DNA from: Porphyromonas sp. | GTDB taxonomy: Bacteria; Bacteroidota; Bacteroidia; Bacteroidales; Porphyromonadaceae | Reading direction: 5' to 3' | Assembly: GCA_029983495.1 (NCBI GenBank) | Contig: JASBZJ010000023.1 | Location: 1 to 13,336 of the forward strand | DNA: 13,336 nt | In this document: piece by piece, positions 1 to 7,952 of the stretch | Numbering within the stretch: the first letter of the stretch is position 1 | Layout of the letters: each line of letters begins with the position of its first letter | Translations under genes and position numbers: made by a program | The notes under the pieces: model-generated | Told to the model about the DNA's origin: nothing | What the model saw: only the letters and a program-made list of their open reading frames with translations | Database searches by the model: none

Positions 1-1035
1 CCTTATTCGGCAATATATATAAGATACAAGGGGGGGAGAACTGTTCGTTTTAGCGCAGGAATAAGCAACTACGAGGAATACGAGCAACTGCGTAAAAAGT
101 ATTTCACCGAGGAAAATATTTTGCCTATTGATAATTACGATAAGATAGACAAGATATGTGCGGAGGCTTTGGCTATAAACAGCGATTTCAGGTGCTACGA
201 GGATGTATACGACTTTATCGATGGTGAAATGAACGAAGTGCGATGGCGTAATGTCGTTCAGGAATCGTTCCCTACAAAAACCGTTACAACAACCTATGCA
301 TTATCATCACAATCGAACCGAATTCTTACCGAGCTATACGAAATGCTCCATACGGGCTATGGTATAATTGTGAGTGAATCGACCAATGCCCTCCGAAAAG
401 AAGTTATTGCGATGATTGATTTTGTTATTCGCCATGAGGAGGGACCAGCCTTAATAATTGCAAGTAACCTCCATACAATGGATACTTGGAGGGCGTTGAT
501 AAACCGTTCTCCAATAAGTAATAACGAAAAGGTATACTTTGTTTCGAAGGAGCAATTTAAAATATCAACTCGGTTACCTTCAGGACTATTTAGTTTTGTT
601 TATGTGGAAGATGCCGACTGCTTGAAGGATTGGAACAATATTATTTCGAAGACAATAAAAAAACTGAGCATAAAGCACCTGTACATGCAGTTGCCCACAA
701 TATCGAAGCTTACCCCCGTACAGTTTTCATCGATTTCGCAGCACATATCGCCTTTTATTTTAGCTCCTTTCCATAGGTTTATTCGCGATTTCCGACCAGC
801 ATTCCCCTTAAGCGATACGGGCGAAAACCTACCTGTAATTGCAAAAGGATTTGTATTTACCCGCAATACCACTAAAAAGCTTTTGTGGAGCGATGAACAA
901 ACAATAAACTTAGGAGCCGATAAGGCTGAAACCGTGGATCTATTCCTGCGTGATGCTATTTCGATTCTTAGCGACGACGATGCGCGTGATATTCTTATTT
1001 CTAGGATAGAAAGAATGCTTGGCGCACACGATTAG
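1..1035 (+). CDS. Degenerate SNF2-like helicase-lobe protein (5' partial)
   Basis: The reading frame is open from base 1 to the TAG at 1033-1035, so the true start lies left of the window; the in-frame TTG at 121 is probably internal. The visible 344 codons resemble the first RecA lobe of an SNF2 ATPase with its signature motifs worn down. Codons at 358-399 follow the layout of SNF2 motif I, but STNALRK stands where GLGKT is expected. LIIASN with a following tryptophan fits motif Ia. VYVEDAD (598-618) sits at the DEAH box. LYMQLPT (679-699) sits at the TGTP motif. PFIL (751-762) matches the SNF2 PFILRR segment without its arginines. No second helicase lobe follows. I infer a non-catalytic protein, perhaps a scaffold or DNA-binding partner. 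It ends 6 bp before pcrA and is probably co-transcribed with it. The fold assignment rests on motif order read by eye and is moderate; the function is unknown. Confidence 0.6.
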   Translation, partial: PYSAIYIRYKGGRTVRFSAGISNYEEYEQLRKKYFTEENILPIDNYDKIDKICAEALAINSDFRCYEDVYDFIDGEMNEVRWRNVVQESFPTKTVTTTYALSSQSNRILTELYEMLHTGYGIIVSESTNALRKEVIAMIDFVIRHEEGPALIIASNLHTMDTWRALINRSPISNNEKVYFVSKEQFKISTRLPSGLFSFVYVEDADCLKDWNNIISKTIKKLSIKHLYMQLPTISKLTPVQFSSISQHISPFILAPFHRFIRDFRPAFPLSDTGENLPVIAKGFVFTRNTTKKLLWSDEQTINLGADKAETVDLFLRDAISILSDDDARDILISRIERMLGAHD

Positions 1036-1041
1036 ATTTTA

Positions 1042-3402
1042 ATGATAAACTACGCAAAAGAGTTAAACAGCTCTCAGCGCGAAGCCGTATTGTACGACGA
1101 TGGACCCGCCCTAGTTATTGCTGGAGCGGGTTCTGGCAAAACACGTGTTCTTACCTATAAATTGGCACACTTAATTGAACAAGGTTATAAACCGTGGCGA
1201 TTAATGGCACTAACCTTTACCAATAAGGCGGCCAACGAAATGAAGAACCGTGTGCAAAGCCTTGTTGGGAGCAACGATGCTCAGCGTATGATGGTAGGTA
1301 CTTTTCATTCCGTTTTTGCTCGTATACTACGGAACTTTGCACATTTGCTAGGTTACAATCGAAACTTTACAATTTACGATACAGCCGATAGTAAAGCTTT
1401 GGTAAAAAGCATCCTAAAGAAATTGGATATTGATGCCAAAGCTTATGTACCCAATGCAATTTTAGCAACCATATCCGATGCTAAAAACCACCTTATTTCG
1501 CCTGAAGCATATGCTGCTGATAGCATGCGTAGACGGATGGATAACTTTAATGGTAGACCAAAGCTGTACGAAATTTATGCCTTGTATTGTAAGGAGTGCA
1601 AGCGTGCCAATGCTATGGATTTCGATGACCTATTGTACCAATTTAATGTACTATTGCGCGATTTTCCCGATGCTTGTGATGCGTGCCAAAATGCTATTGA
1701 TTATTTGCTGATTGATGAATACCAGGATACCAATGCATCGCAATACTATATTGCTCGCAAATTAGTTGAAAAAACAAATAAGATCTTCGTTGTAGGTGAC
1801 GACTCGCAAAGTATTTACGCCTTTCGGGGAGCTAAAATCGAAAACATACTGCTTTTTACAAAAAATTTCGTAGGCGCACGTGTTTTTAAGCTTGAACAAA
1901 ACTACCGCTCAACCCAAAACATTGTAAACCTTGCCAATGGTTTAATAACGTATAATAAGCATGGTATACCTAAAACCCTATACTCAAAAAGGCACATAGG
2001 CAAAAAAACTGCCATAAACGAGTATAGTACAGGGCGAGAAGAGGCAGCTAGTATTATTCAGGATATATATAGTATGGTTCAAGCGAATACGACCCTAACT
2101 TACAATTCGTTTGCTATTCTATACCGAACAAATGCCCAAAGCCGACTTTTTGAAGAACAGCTTAAACAACGCAATATTTTTTACCGTATATACGGAGGTA
2201 TGAGCTTTTATGCACGTGCTGAGATAAAAAACATATTAGCCTATTTGCGTTTTTTGGCTAACCCTAATGATAATGAAGCATTTATGCGAATTATGGGCTA
2301 TCCGAAAAAAGGAATAGGCGATAAAACACAAGCTATTTTAGCTAGCATAGCTACTGAACGTGACACTTCGCTGTACGAAGCTACAATTATTTCCGTACAG
2401 GAAGATAAGTGGCTTAAAGGAGGTGCCAAACGAAAGGTAAATGTTTTTTTGGAAATGCTTGACGAACTTAAGCATATCAACTGCGGTACGTTATTTGATG
2501 CGACAAAGGAAATACTGAAAATTAGTAGAATTGACGATGACCTCCGAATAGATAATACCATCGAAGGAATAGCTAGACGCGATAACATAAAGGAGTTCTT
2601 AAACAGTATTAAAGATTACCAAGATGAATACGAGCCAAACATAGGAGCCAATAATAACGAGCAACCTACTGAACCCAATATACGAGGAGTTATTGCCCAG
2701 TATATCGAAGGGGTTTCGCTCATAACATCGCAGGAAAATGACCAAAATACCTCAAATACCGATAAAGTAACCTTACTTACTGTTCATGCGGCTAAGGGGC
2801 TTGAGTTTGAACACATATATATTACAGGTATGGAAGAAGGGGTTTTTCCATCATTGCAGAGTTCGTTTGGTAACGACCTTGAGGAGGAACGAAGGCTTTT
2901 TTATGTGGCTATAACTCGTGCCAAAGAATTGTGTACAATTTCGTTAGCACGCACAAGGATGCGTAATGGCAACAACGACTTTATGCTTCCTAGTTCTTTT
3001 ATTAAGGAGCTTGACAAGGAACTAATTGTATTTCATTCCGACCGTATGCCATGGGAAATAAGCTCAATGCCACATAGCAACACTTCCGATCTATACGAAA
3101 ACAATATGCTACCAAAATTTGATAGTTCAAGCCCATTAGAGGCATGTGATGGGTTGAAGCTTTTTACTGATATTCAACAAGAGGAAAGTAAAACAAGCTT
3201 CGAAAAACCATCTAGTAAAACAACAAAAACTATCAATAACAGCATTTTTTCTATTGGACAAAAGGTACAACACAACCAATTTGGGATAGGAATAGTACGT
3301 AACATTGAAGGTACTGGTAACGATACTAAAGTAGTTGTTGAGTTCAACGATGGTAACATTAAAACGATTTTTACTCGCTTTTCGAAACTCGTACCTCTTT
3401 AA
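1042..3402 (+). CDS. pcrA: UvrD/PcrA-type superfamily 1A DNA helicase
   Basis: ATP-dependent 3'-5' DNA helicase of the UvrD/Rep/PcrA family, acting in nucleotide-excision and mismatch repair and in clearing proteins from DNA. All core motifs are present: Q motif (LNSSQREAV, 8-16), Walker A AGAGSGKT (27-34), Walker B DEYQD (225-229), motif III VVGDDSQSIYAFRG (250-263), motif IV QNYRS (286-290), motif V TVHAAKGLEFE (580-590) and motif VI RRLFYVAITRAK (617-628). The C-terminal 50 residues (about 735-786) form the Tudor-like domain of PcrA/UvrD, which binds RNA polymerase in studied relatives. At 786 residues it is slightly longer than usual (about 720-750), with a low-complexity linker at about 690-733. 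There is no PD-(D/E)XK nuclease domain at the C terminus, so it is not AddA. The start is the first ATG, 6 bp after the preceding stop. It leads into the CPBP and AddB-like genes. The family is certain; the choice between the names pcrA and uvrD is conventional. Confidence 0.96.
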   Translation: MINYAKELNSSQREAVLYDDGPALVIAGAGSGKTRVLTYKLAHLIEQGYKPWRLMALTFTNKAANEMKNRVQSLVGSNDAQRMMVGTFHSVFARILRNFAHLLGYNRNFTIYDTADSKALVKSILKKLDIDAKAYVPNAILATISDAKNHLISPEAYAADSMRRRMDNFNGRPKLYEIYALYCKECKRANAMDFDDLLYQFNVLLRDFPDACDACQNAIDYLLIDEYQDTNASQYYIARKLVEKTNKIFVVGDDSQSIYAFRGAKIENILLFTKNFVGARVFKLEQNYRSTQNIVNLANGLITYNKHGIPKTLYSKRHIGKKTAINEYSTGREEAASIIQDIYSMVQANTTLTYNSFAILYRTNAQSRLFEEQLKQRNIFYRIYGGMSFYARAEIKNILAYLRFLANPNDNEAFMRIMGYPKKGIGDKTQAILASIATERDTSLYEATIISVQEDKWLKGGAKRKVNVFLEMLDELKHINCGTLFDATKEILKISRIDDDLRIDNTIEGIARRDNIKEFLNSIKDYQDEYEPNIGANNNEQPTEPNIRGVIAQYIEGVSLITSQENDQNTSNTDKVTLLTVHAAKGLEFEHIYITGMEEGVFPSLQSSFGNDLEEERRLFYVAITRAKELCTISLARTRMRNGNNDFMLPSSFIKELDKELIVFHSDRMPWEISSMPHSNTSDLYENNMLPKFDSSSPLEACDGLKLFTDIQQEESKTSFEKPSSKTTKTINNSIFSIGQKVQHNQFGIGIVRNIEGTGNDTKVVVEFNDGNIKTIFTRFSKLVPL

Positions 3403-3414
3403 GAAGAAAAGGAC

Positions 3415-4215
3415 ATGAAATACCCCGAGTTTCTACTACCCACACCCCAGCAAAACACCTCCTCACCACTAATTCTTCTTTCTACGCTAATTGCTTTTTC
3501 TCTACTTGGTCTGTATGCATCGTTTTATATTGCTAATCTGCCCTGCTTATTGACTAATAATAGTACCTTATATACATTGCTCACCTCGGGTATTGCCTCT
3601 CTTTTGGTAATGGCATTACCAGCTTTCCTATATGCTTTTGTCGTAAAAAAACACGATTATAACAAAAGTATTACCCAAATACTACTTATAAATACCCCTA
3701 AACCATCAGAAAAAGTTTGCAAAACCCATTTTTACCTTTTAGTGATACTTGCAACGATTATTGCAGTTACATTAGTAATATTGATCGAAGGTTGCCAAAC
3801 TTGGTGGGTTCAATTATTACCTAAATCGTGGCAAAAAGTTATAGCAACCAACACACACCTTGAATACGAACGCATTAGGCAAATTATGGCAACAAAAACA
3901 GGCTCAATTGCTTTACTTCGGTTTATTACACTTGCCATTATACCAGCCTTTAGCGAAGAGCTATATATGCGCGGGGCACTGCAACCTCTGCTAGTAAAAT
4001 GGATTAAAAAGCCTCATATAGCCGTACTTTTAGTAGCATTTATATTTGCTTTTTTGCACCAATCTATTGTTCACTTTCCAAGTATATTCATATACGGTTG
4101 CCTATTTGGCTATATTTCGTACTACAGTAAAAGTATATACCCAAGTATGCTTTTACATTTACTCAATAACACAGCTACGCTCATTTTTTACAACATTACT
4201 CTTACCTCACTATGA
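3415..4215 (+). CDS. CPBP-family intramembrane metalloprotease (CAAX/Abi type)
   Basis: Integral-membrane glutamic-type/metallo protease of the CPBP (Abi, Rce1-like) family. The three family motifs are intact: EExxxR at E181-E182-R186, FxxxH at F211-H215 and HxxxN at H248-N252. Hydrophobic segments lie near residues 18-40, 50-76, 105-124, 165-180, 200-236 and 243-265, with a long loop between the third and fourth. The 266-residue length is ordinary. An AAAAGG stretch a few bases before the ATG at 3415 is one of the better Shine-Dalgarno candidates here. The gene begins 12 bp after pcrA, and its TGA overlaps the ATG of the AddB-like gene, so translation of the two is probably coupled. Known relatives process prenylated proteins in eukaryotes or confer bacteriocin self-immunity in bacteria; most bacterial members have no known substrate. 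Its place inside a DNA-repair operon is unexplained. Confidence 0.9.
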   Translation: MKYPEFLLPTPQQNTSSPLILLSTLIAFSLLGLYASFYIANLPCLLTNNSTLYTLLTSGIASLLVMALPAFLYAFVVKKHDYNKSITQILLINTPKPSEKVCKTHFYLLVILATIIAVTLVILIEGCQTWWVQLLPKSWQKVIATNTHLEYERIRQIMATKTGSIALLRFITLAIIPAFSEELYMRGALQPLLVKWIKKPHIAVLLVAFIFAFLHQSIVHFPSIFIYGCLFGYISYYSKSIYPSMLLHLLNNTATLIFYNITLTSL

Positions 4216-7200
4216 ATCGTTCTTCAACAGAAAGTTTTCTGTACCAATTAGCTGAGCATATTATAAACAAACATGGTAACGACCTGTCAAAGCTCTGCTT
4301 TGTTTTTCCATCACGGCGTGCTGGAGTTTTCTTTCTCAACAGCCTTTCGCATATTATTTCAACACCTATATTTTCTCCTCGAATTACAACAATACAACAG
4401 TTTTCGCAACAACTTGTAGGACTAAAGGGTAGCGATATGCTTACCCTATCGGTATTACTTTATGCCGAAATAAAAAAACAAGACTACTTTAATCTGTATA
4501 GTGAAGAGAACACCCCCCCTAAACCCGAGCTACTTATTGAGCAATGCCAAAAACTTCTGAGCGATTTTAACGATATCGACAATTACTTAGCTGATGCCGA
4601 TAAAGTATTTTCGAACATACACAACTTAAGCGAACTAACATCATTGGATTATTTAACCGATGAGCAACGCACAACCATATTGGAATTTTGGAACGTTACC
4701 TTACCCGAAAGAAAAAACACTTTACAAGCGGTATTACCCAAGGAGAGTAATTACCGTAGTAAATTCGAAAGTTTTTTTAGTCAAATAAAAAACATTTACC
4801 CACTATATAAGCAAATACTTAAGGAGAAAGGAATTGGCTATGAAGGAATGATTGCTCGCGAAGCAACAAATCTTACTCCACTAGTAATCGAGCAAAGAAT
4901 AACTGAGCTTTACCCCAATAGCCAGTACCTTTATTTTGCTGGTTTGTACGCACTAACACCAGCCGAAACCAAGTTGTTAAAAGCGTTTCTTCATCCGCAA
5001 ATAAAGCACCTATCAACTCATTTCGTTTGGGAAAACTTCAACATCAACAGTAACCTTTTTCCTAATAAAACTACCCTTTTCTCGGAAATTTTTCGAATCA
5101 TAAACGAAAATCAAAAGGAGTTTCCAGGGATAACTATCGATACCTTCTCGAGCAACGAAGCTCCGCAATTTAATGTACTCGAAGCCTCATCTCTTATAGC
5201 AGGTCGAAAAATTATACCCTCAATTATTGAGAGAATAACAAAAACATACGATAGTAAAGCTATACAACAGCTGCAAACAGCAATTATTGTACCAGACGAA
5301 AAAGGATTGCCAGCATTACTTTCGTCACTAAATGCCATCGATGCACCCTTAAATGTTACTATGGGATACCCATTGTCGCAAACAAATATTGCAATATGGT
5401 TATCGTTATACTTCGATTTTGTTCTTTCATTTAGGGTCGATAATAAACAAGAGTTCGTGTCGTCAGAGCAATTTCATAAGCTTATTCATCACCCACTTAC
5501 TGAACTTCTGCTTTCAGTAAACGAGGTTGATCAACTAAAAGAAAAACGGGTTTATTCTATTCCATTCCGTACCCCAAAGGATTTTTTAGAACTACAAGAT
5601 GACGAAGAACCTTCTATACCTCTTAAAGACCTTGTTGATATTCCACAAAAGCCCTCTGAGCTCCTTATAAAGCTTATACATTTTATCGATTTGCTAGCAA
5701 TAGAAATAGCCGATCTAGCTGAAAAATCCGATGAAAATAGCCGAGATAAATACTACATCGACCTTGAATTTCTTAGTTACTATAAGCTTACTATTCAATC
5801 CCTTCAAACAGTTTTACCAAGTATCGAAGCGGATTTAAACTTAAGTACAACTATAGTTTTGTTAAGCTCGTTGGCCAATAGCGTAAATGTTCCCTTCGAA
5901 GGTGAACCTCTCGAAGGACTACAAGTTATGGGAATACTCGAAAGCCGATTACTAAAATTCGATAACCTTATTATTCCCGATGCTAATGAAAAACAGTTAC
6001 CTAAAGCATACTCGCAGGATAATAGCTTTATTCCACTAAACCTCCGTTTGGGGTATAAGCTTCCTACCTACCGTAATAAAGAGGCTATTGATACGTACTA
6101 TTTGTACCGACTTATTCTTTCAGCAAAAAAAGTGTGGTTTATAACAGGAGGAGTAAATGATGTAGAGCCTTCACGTTTTATTATGCAATTAGAATATATA
6201 TTGCAACAACCATTAAATCGCTTCCCTGTGAGTTTACCCAGTACAGTATACTCGCCTCAGGAAATAACTATTGAAAAAACTGCACAGGTTATTAGTAAAC
6301 TTAACGAGTTTCTGTTACCCGAAAGGAGTAAAACACTATCGCCAAGTAGCCTCAACACCTATTCGATATGCCCATTACGCTTCTATCTCAATAAAGTTGA
6401 AAACATTCAGGAAAACCTTATTGAGGACGACTTACTAACCCCCATCGACTTAGGGAATGTAATTCACCAAAGCATGGAAAAGCTGTACACAACCAATAAG
6501 TTGGGTATTGTTTTAAACCATAACGATATAAACTACATTATTGCCCAATCGGAGCAGGTAGTAAAGGACATGTACATAAGTAACGTATTCCACAACAGTA
6601 CAAATAATAACGTTGAGCTACAAGGCATACATAAAATATACTTCGACACGGCTCTTAAATATGTTCAAACAATACTATTACATGATAGAGACTGCTACAA
6701 GCAACTTAAAATAATTGCTTGTGAACAGAAAGTCCAATTCGAAGTAAACCTTCCTAACCTAAATAAAACTGTTCTGATAAAAGGGATTATTGACCGTATT
6801 GATTCGTATTGGGACGAGGAGAAGAATAAACAAGTTATACGCCTTGTAGATTATAAAACAGGAAACGATGAAAAGTACTTTAAGGATTGGATTGAAATTT
6901 TTCCTTCGATTAAGGATCAAGAAGAAAAAGCTGTAGTAGCAAACAAAGCCATCGCACAACTAATGCTATACTGCTTATATTGGGTTGAAAACACCCAAAT
7001 GAGCGAAAACGAAGTTATAATGCCTACATTATATATCCTACGCGAAATGCAGAAGGTTAATAGCAGTAACAATAATGAAGAATACGATGCATCACTTTGG
7101 CAAAAAAAAGGGCGTAATTGCGAATCATTACAATTAGCATTTACAGCAGAATCTCCCGAGATACAGCTTTTTAAAAAAGAACATCTTATTCCTCTTCTTG

Positions 7201-7301
7201 AGGAAATATTTAATGTTAATACTCCTTTTACACAAACTAAAACGCCTTTTTTGTCCTGTAGATTCTGCCAATTCGCATCGCTTTGTAAAAAACAATCCTA
7301 A
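4212..7301 (+). CDS. AddB-like PD-(D/E)XK nuclease with inactivated helicase domain
   Basis: Large (1029 residues) protein of the AddB/'inactivated superfamily I helicase' type, expected to act in double-strand-break end processing. The C-terminal nuclease is complete: GxxxH at G748-H752, DRID at D861-D864, VDYKTG with D880 and K882, and QxxxY at Q916-Y920. Four cysteines (C720, C1016, C1019, C1025; the last three in CxxCx5C spacing) match the iron-sulfur staple that closes the AddB nuclease domain. The N terminus reads CFVFPSRRAGVFFLNSL where a working helicase would have GxxGxGKT, so no Walker A is visible and the helicase-like part should not bind ATP in the usual way. It overlaps the CPBP gene by 4 bp (ATGA). 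No AddA-type partner (helicase with nuclease tail) is present in the window; the upstream PcrA lacks a nuclease domain. The nuclease assignment is strong; the complex it joins is inferred. Confidence 0.88.
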   Translation: MNRSSTESFLYQLAEHIINKHGNDLSKLCFVFPSRRAGVFFLNSLSHIISTPIFSPRITTIQQFSQQLVGLKGSDMLTLSVLLYAEIKKQDYFNLYSEENTPPKPELLIEQCQKLLSDFNDIDNYLADADKVFSNIHNLSELTSLDYLTDEQRTTILEFWNVTLPERKNTLQAVLPKESNYRSKFESFFSQIKNIYPLYKQILKEKGIGYEGMIAREATNLTPLVIEQRITELYPNSQYLYFAGLYALTPAETKLLKAFLHPQIKHLSTHFVWENFNINSNLFPNKTTLFSEIFRIINENQKEFPGITIDTFSSNEAPQFNVLEASSLIAGRKIIPSIIERITKTYDSKAIQQLQTAIIVPDEKGLPALLSSLNAIDAPLNVTMGYPLSQTNIAIWLSLYFDFVLSFRVDNKQEFVSSEQFHKLIHHPLTELLLSVNEVDQLKEKRVYSIPFRTPKDFLELQDDEEPSIPLKDLVDIPQKPSELLIKLIHFIDLLAIEIADLAEKSDENSRDKYYIDLEFLSYYKLTIQSLQTVLPSIEADLNLSTTIVLLSSLANSVNVPFEGEPLEGLQVMGILESRLLKFDNLIIPDANEKQLPKAYSQDNSFIPLNLRLGYKLPTYRNKEAIDTYYLYRLILSAKKVWFITGGVNDVEPSRFIMQLEYILQQPLNRFPVSLPSTVYSPQEITIEKTAQVISKLNEFLLPERSKTLSPSSLNTYSICPLRFYLNKVENIQENLIEDDLLTPIDLGNVIHQSMEKLYTTNKLGIVLNHNDINYIIAQSEQVVKDMYISNVFHNSTNNNVELQGIHKIYFDTALKYVQTILLHDRDCYKQLKIIACEQKVQFEVNLPNLNKTVLIKGIIDRIDSYWDEEKNKQVIRLVDYKTGNDEKYFKDWIEIFPSIKDQEEKAVVANKAIAQLMLYCLYWVENTQMSENEVIMPTLYILREMQKVNSSNNNEEYDASLWQKKGRNCESLQLAFTAESPEIQLFKKEHLIPLLEEIFNVNTPFTQTKTPFLSCRFCQFASLCKKQS

Positions 7302-7389
7302 GCAAGTACTATTAGATTAAGCGTTGGGGGAAACACTTAATTACAAAGCTACGAAACAAAAGGATAGAAGTTAAATCGATAAGAATTAG

Positions 7390-7397
7390 TATATTTG
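7390..7397 (+). promoter_or_regulatory. Bacteroidota -7 promoter box before the small secreted protein gene
   Basis: TATATTTG is an exact match to the TAnnTTTG -7 element of Bacteroidota primary-sigma promoters. A start of transcription is expected around 7402-7406, about 35-40 bases before the ATG at 7441. The -33 region (near 7368-7375, GTTAAA) is only a weak match. The box lies in the 139-bp gap after the AddB-like gene; apart from this box and the stem-loop after it I see nothing else convincing in that gap. Confidence 0.6.
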
Positions 7398-7400
7398 CAT

Positions 7401-7422
7401 TGGGCTGACAGGTTTTAGCCCA
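7401..7422 (+). promoter_or_regulatory. Stem-loop at predicted mRNA 5' end
   Basis: TGGGCT (7401-7406) and AGCCCA (7417-7422) are perfect inverted repeats separated by a 10-base loop. They lie directly downstream of the -7 box, so the hairpin would form at or near the 5' end of the transcript of the small secreted protein. It may stabilise the mRNA or shape expression. The pairing is seen in the sequence; the role is inferred. Confidence 0.4.
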
Positions 7423-7440
7423 GCAACATTAGGTAAAGAT

Positions 7441-7809
7441 ATGATTAAGCGTACTATTACTATTATTGTGTTAACAGCTTTGGCAATTGGAGCAACAGGC
7501 TCCACGGCAAAAGCAGGCGTAGATAGGGCTAACTTGCACGTTAAAGTAACAGAGTTAGTATTATCGACTCAAATAGCCGATGACGTTGCCGTTTACACCA
7601 CTGTAAACGATTTGGTTATTGATCTAAAAGAAAAAGTTGCCGCTGTAAGCATATACGATATTACTGGTAGGGAAGTATACCACCTTTCATCACCTTCATT
7701 GGGGAGGTTGTACATTTCGAAAGATAAATTACCCCAAGCCCCAAGCTTACTTTTGGTTCGTATTGTAAACCATGAGGGGATGATAAAAACGTACAAAATA
7801 CGATTATAG
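7441..7809 (+). CDS. Small secreted protein resembling a T9SS C-terminal domain
   Basis: A 122-residue protein with a clear signal peptide: MIKR, a hydrophobic run to about residue 18, and a likely signal-peptidase-I site after A23-K24-A25. The mature part resembles the type A sorting domain of the type IX secretion system. VAVYTTVNDLVIDL corresponds to the usual xxYPNPxxDxLxI strand, VSIYDITGREV (69-79) is the typical second strand with the conserved G-R, and a final LLLVRIVNHEG...KTYKIRL strand ends at the stop. The PNP signature is replaced by TTV, and no cargo domain precedes it, so it is either a very small secreted protein or a stand-alone sorting-like domain. It has its own -7 box upstream and a terminator downstream, so it looks monocistronic and intact, not a fragment. 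The function is unknown. The fold call is moderate, from strand pattern only. Confidence 0.7.
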   Translation: MIKRTITIIVLTALAIGATGSTAKAGVDRANLHVKVTELVLSTQIADDVAVYTTVNDLVIDLKEKVAAVSIYDITGREVYHLSSPSLGRLYISKDKLPQAPSLLLVRIVNHEGMIKTYKIRL

Positions 7810-7828
7810 TGCTTTAGCCCAAAGGTAT

Positions 7829-7865
7829 TTTCGCTATATAAAAAAGTAAAGTGTTTTTTGCGAAA
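7829..7865 (+). repeat. AT-rich bulged hairpin after the small secreted gene
   Basis: TTTCGC (7829-7834) pairs with GCGAAA (7860-7865), and inside it AAAAAA (7840-7845) pairs with TTTTTT (7854-7859), leaving an 8-base loop and a 5-base bulge (7835-7839). It sits 20 bases after the stop of the small secreted protein. It is not a classic terminator because no T-run follows the outer stem. It may protect the 3' end of the mRNA or help termination together with the stronger hairpin downstream. Confidence 0.35.
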
Positions 7866-7888
7866 TGACAATACCATAAAGAACTCAC

Positions 7889-7929
7889 CTCCCGCTACCC
7901 TCATACCGAGCCTTTGCGGGAGTTTTTTT
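7889..7929 (+). terminator. Intrinsic terminator upstream of the deiminase-family gene
   Basis: CTCCCGC (7889-7895) and GCGGGAG (7916-7922) form a perfect 7-bp GC-rich stem around a 20-base loop, followed at once by seven T residues (7923-7929). This is a standard rho-independent terminator reading rightward. It ends only 23 bases before the ATG of the next gene, with no TAnnTTTG box in between. It could therefore end the small secreted gene or act as an attenuator in the leader of the deiminase-family gene. On the minus strand the hairpin lacks a T-run. Confidence 0.8.
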
Positions 7930-7952
7930 ATAACAGCAAACCTATAACTTTT

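Noticed and set aside
1478..1711. A 77-codon plus-strand frame inside pcrA
   Set aside because: It is an alternate frame of the conserved helicase, with no start context or domain of its own.
7318..7338. Possible terminator hairpin after the AddB-like gene (AAGCGTT/AACACTT)
   Set aside because: There is a mismatch in the stem, few GC pairs and no T-run after it.
7914..7952. TTG at 7914 as the start of the deiminase-family gene
   Set aside because: It lies in the terminator stem-loop and its extension is not family-like; ATG 7953 fits the family N terminus.
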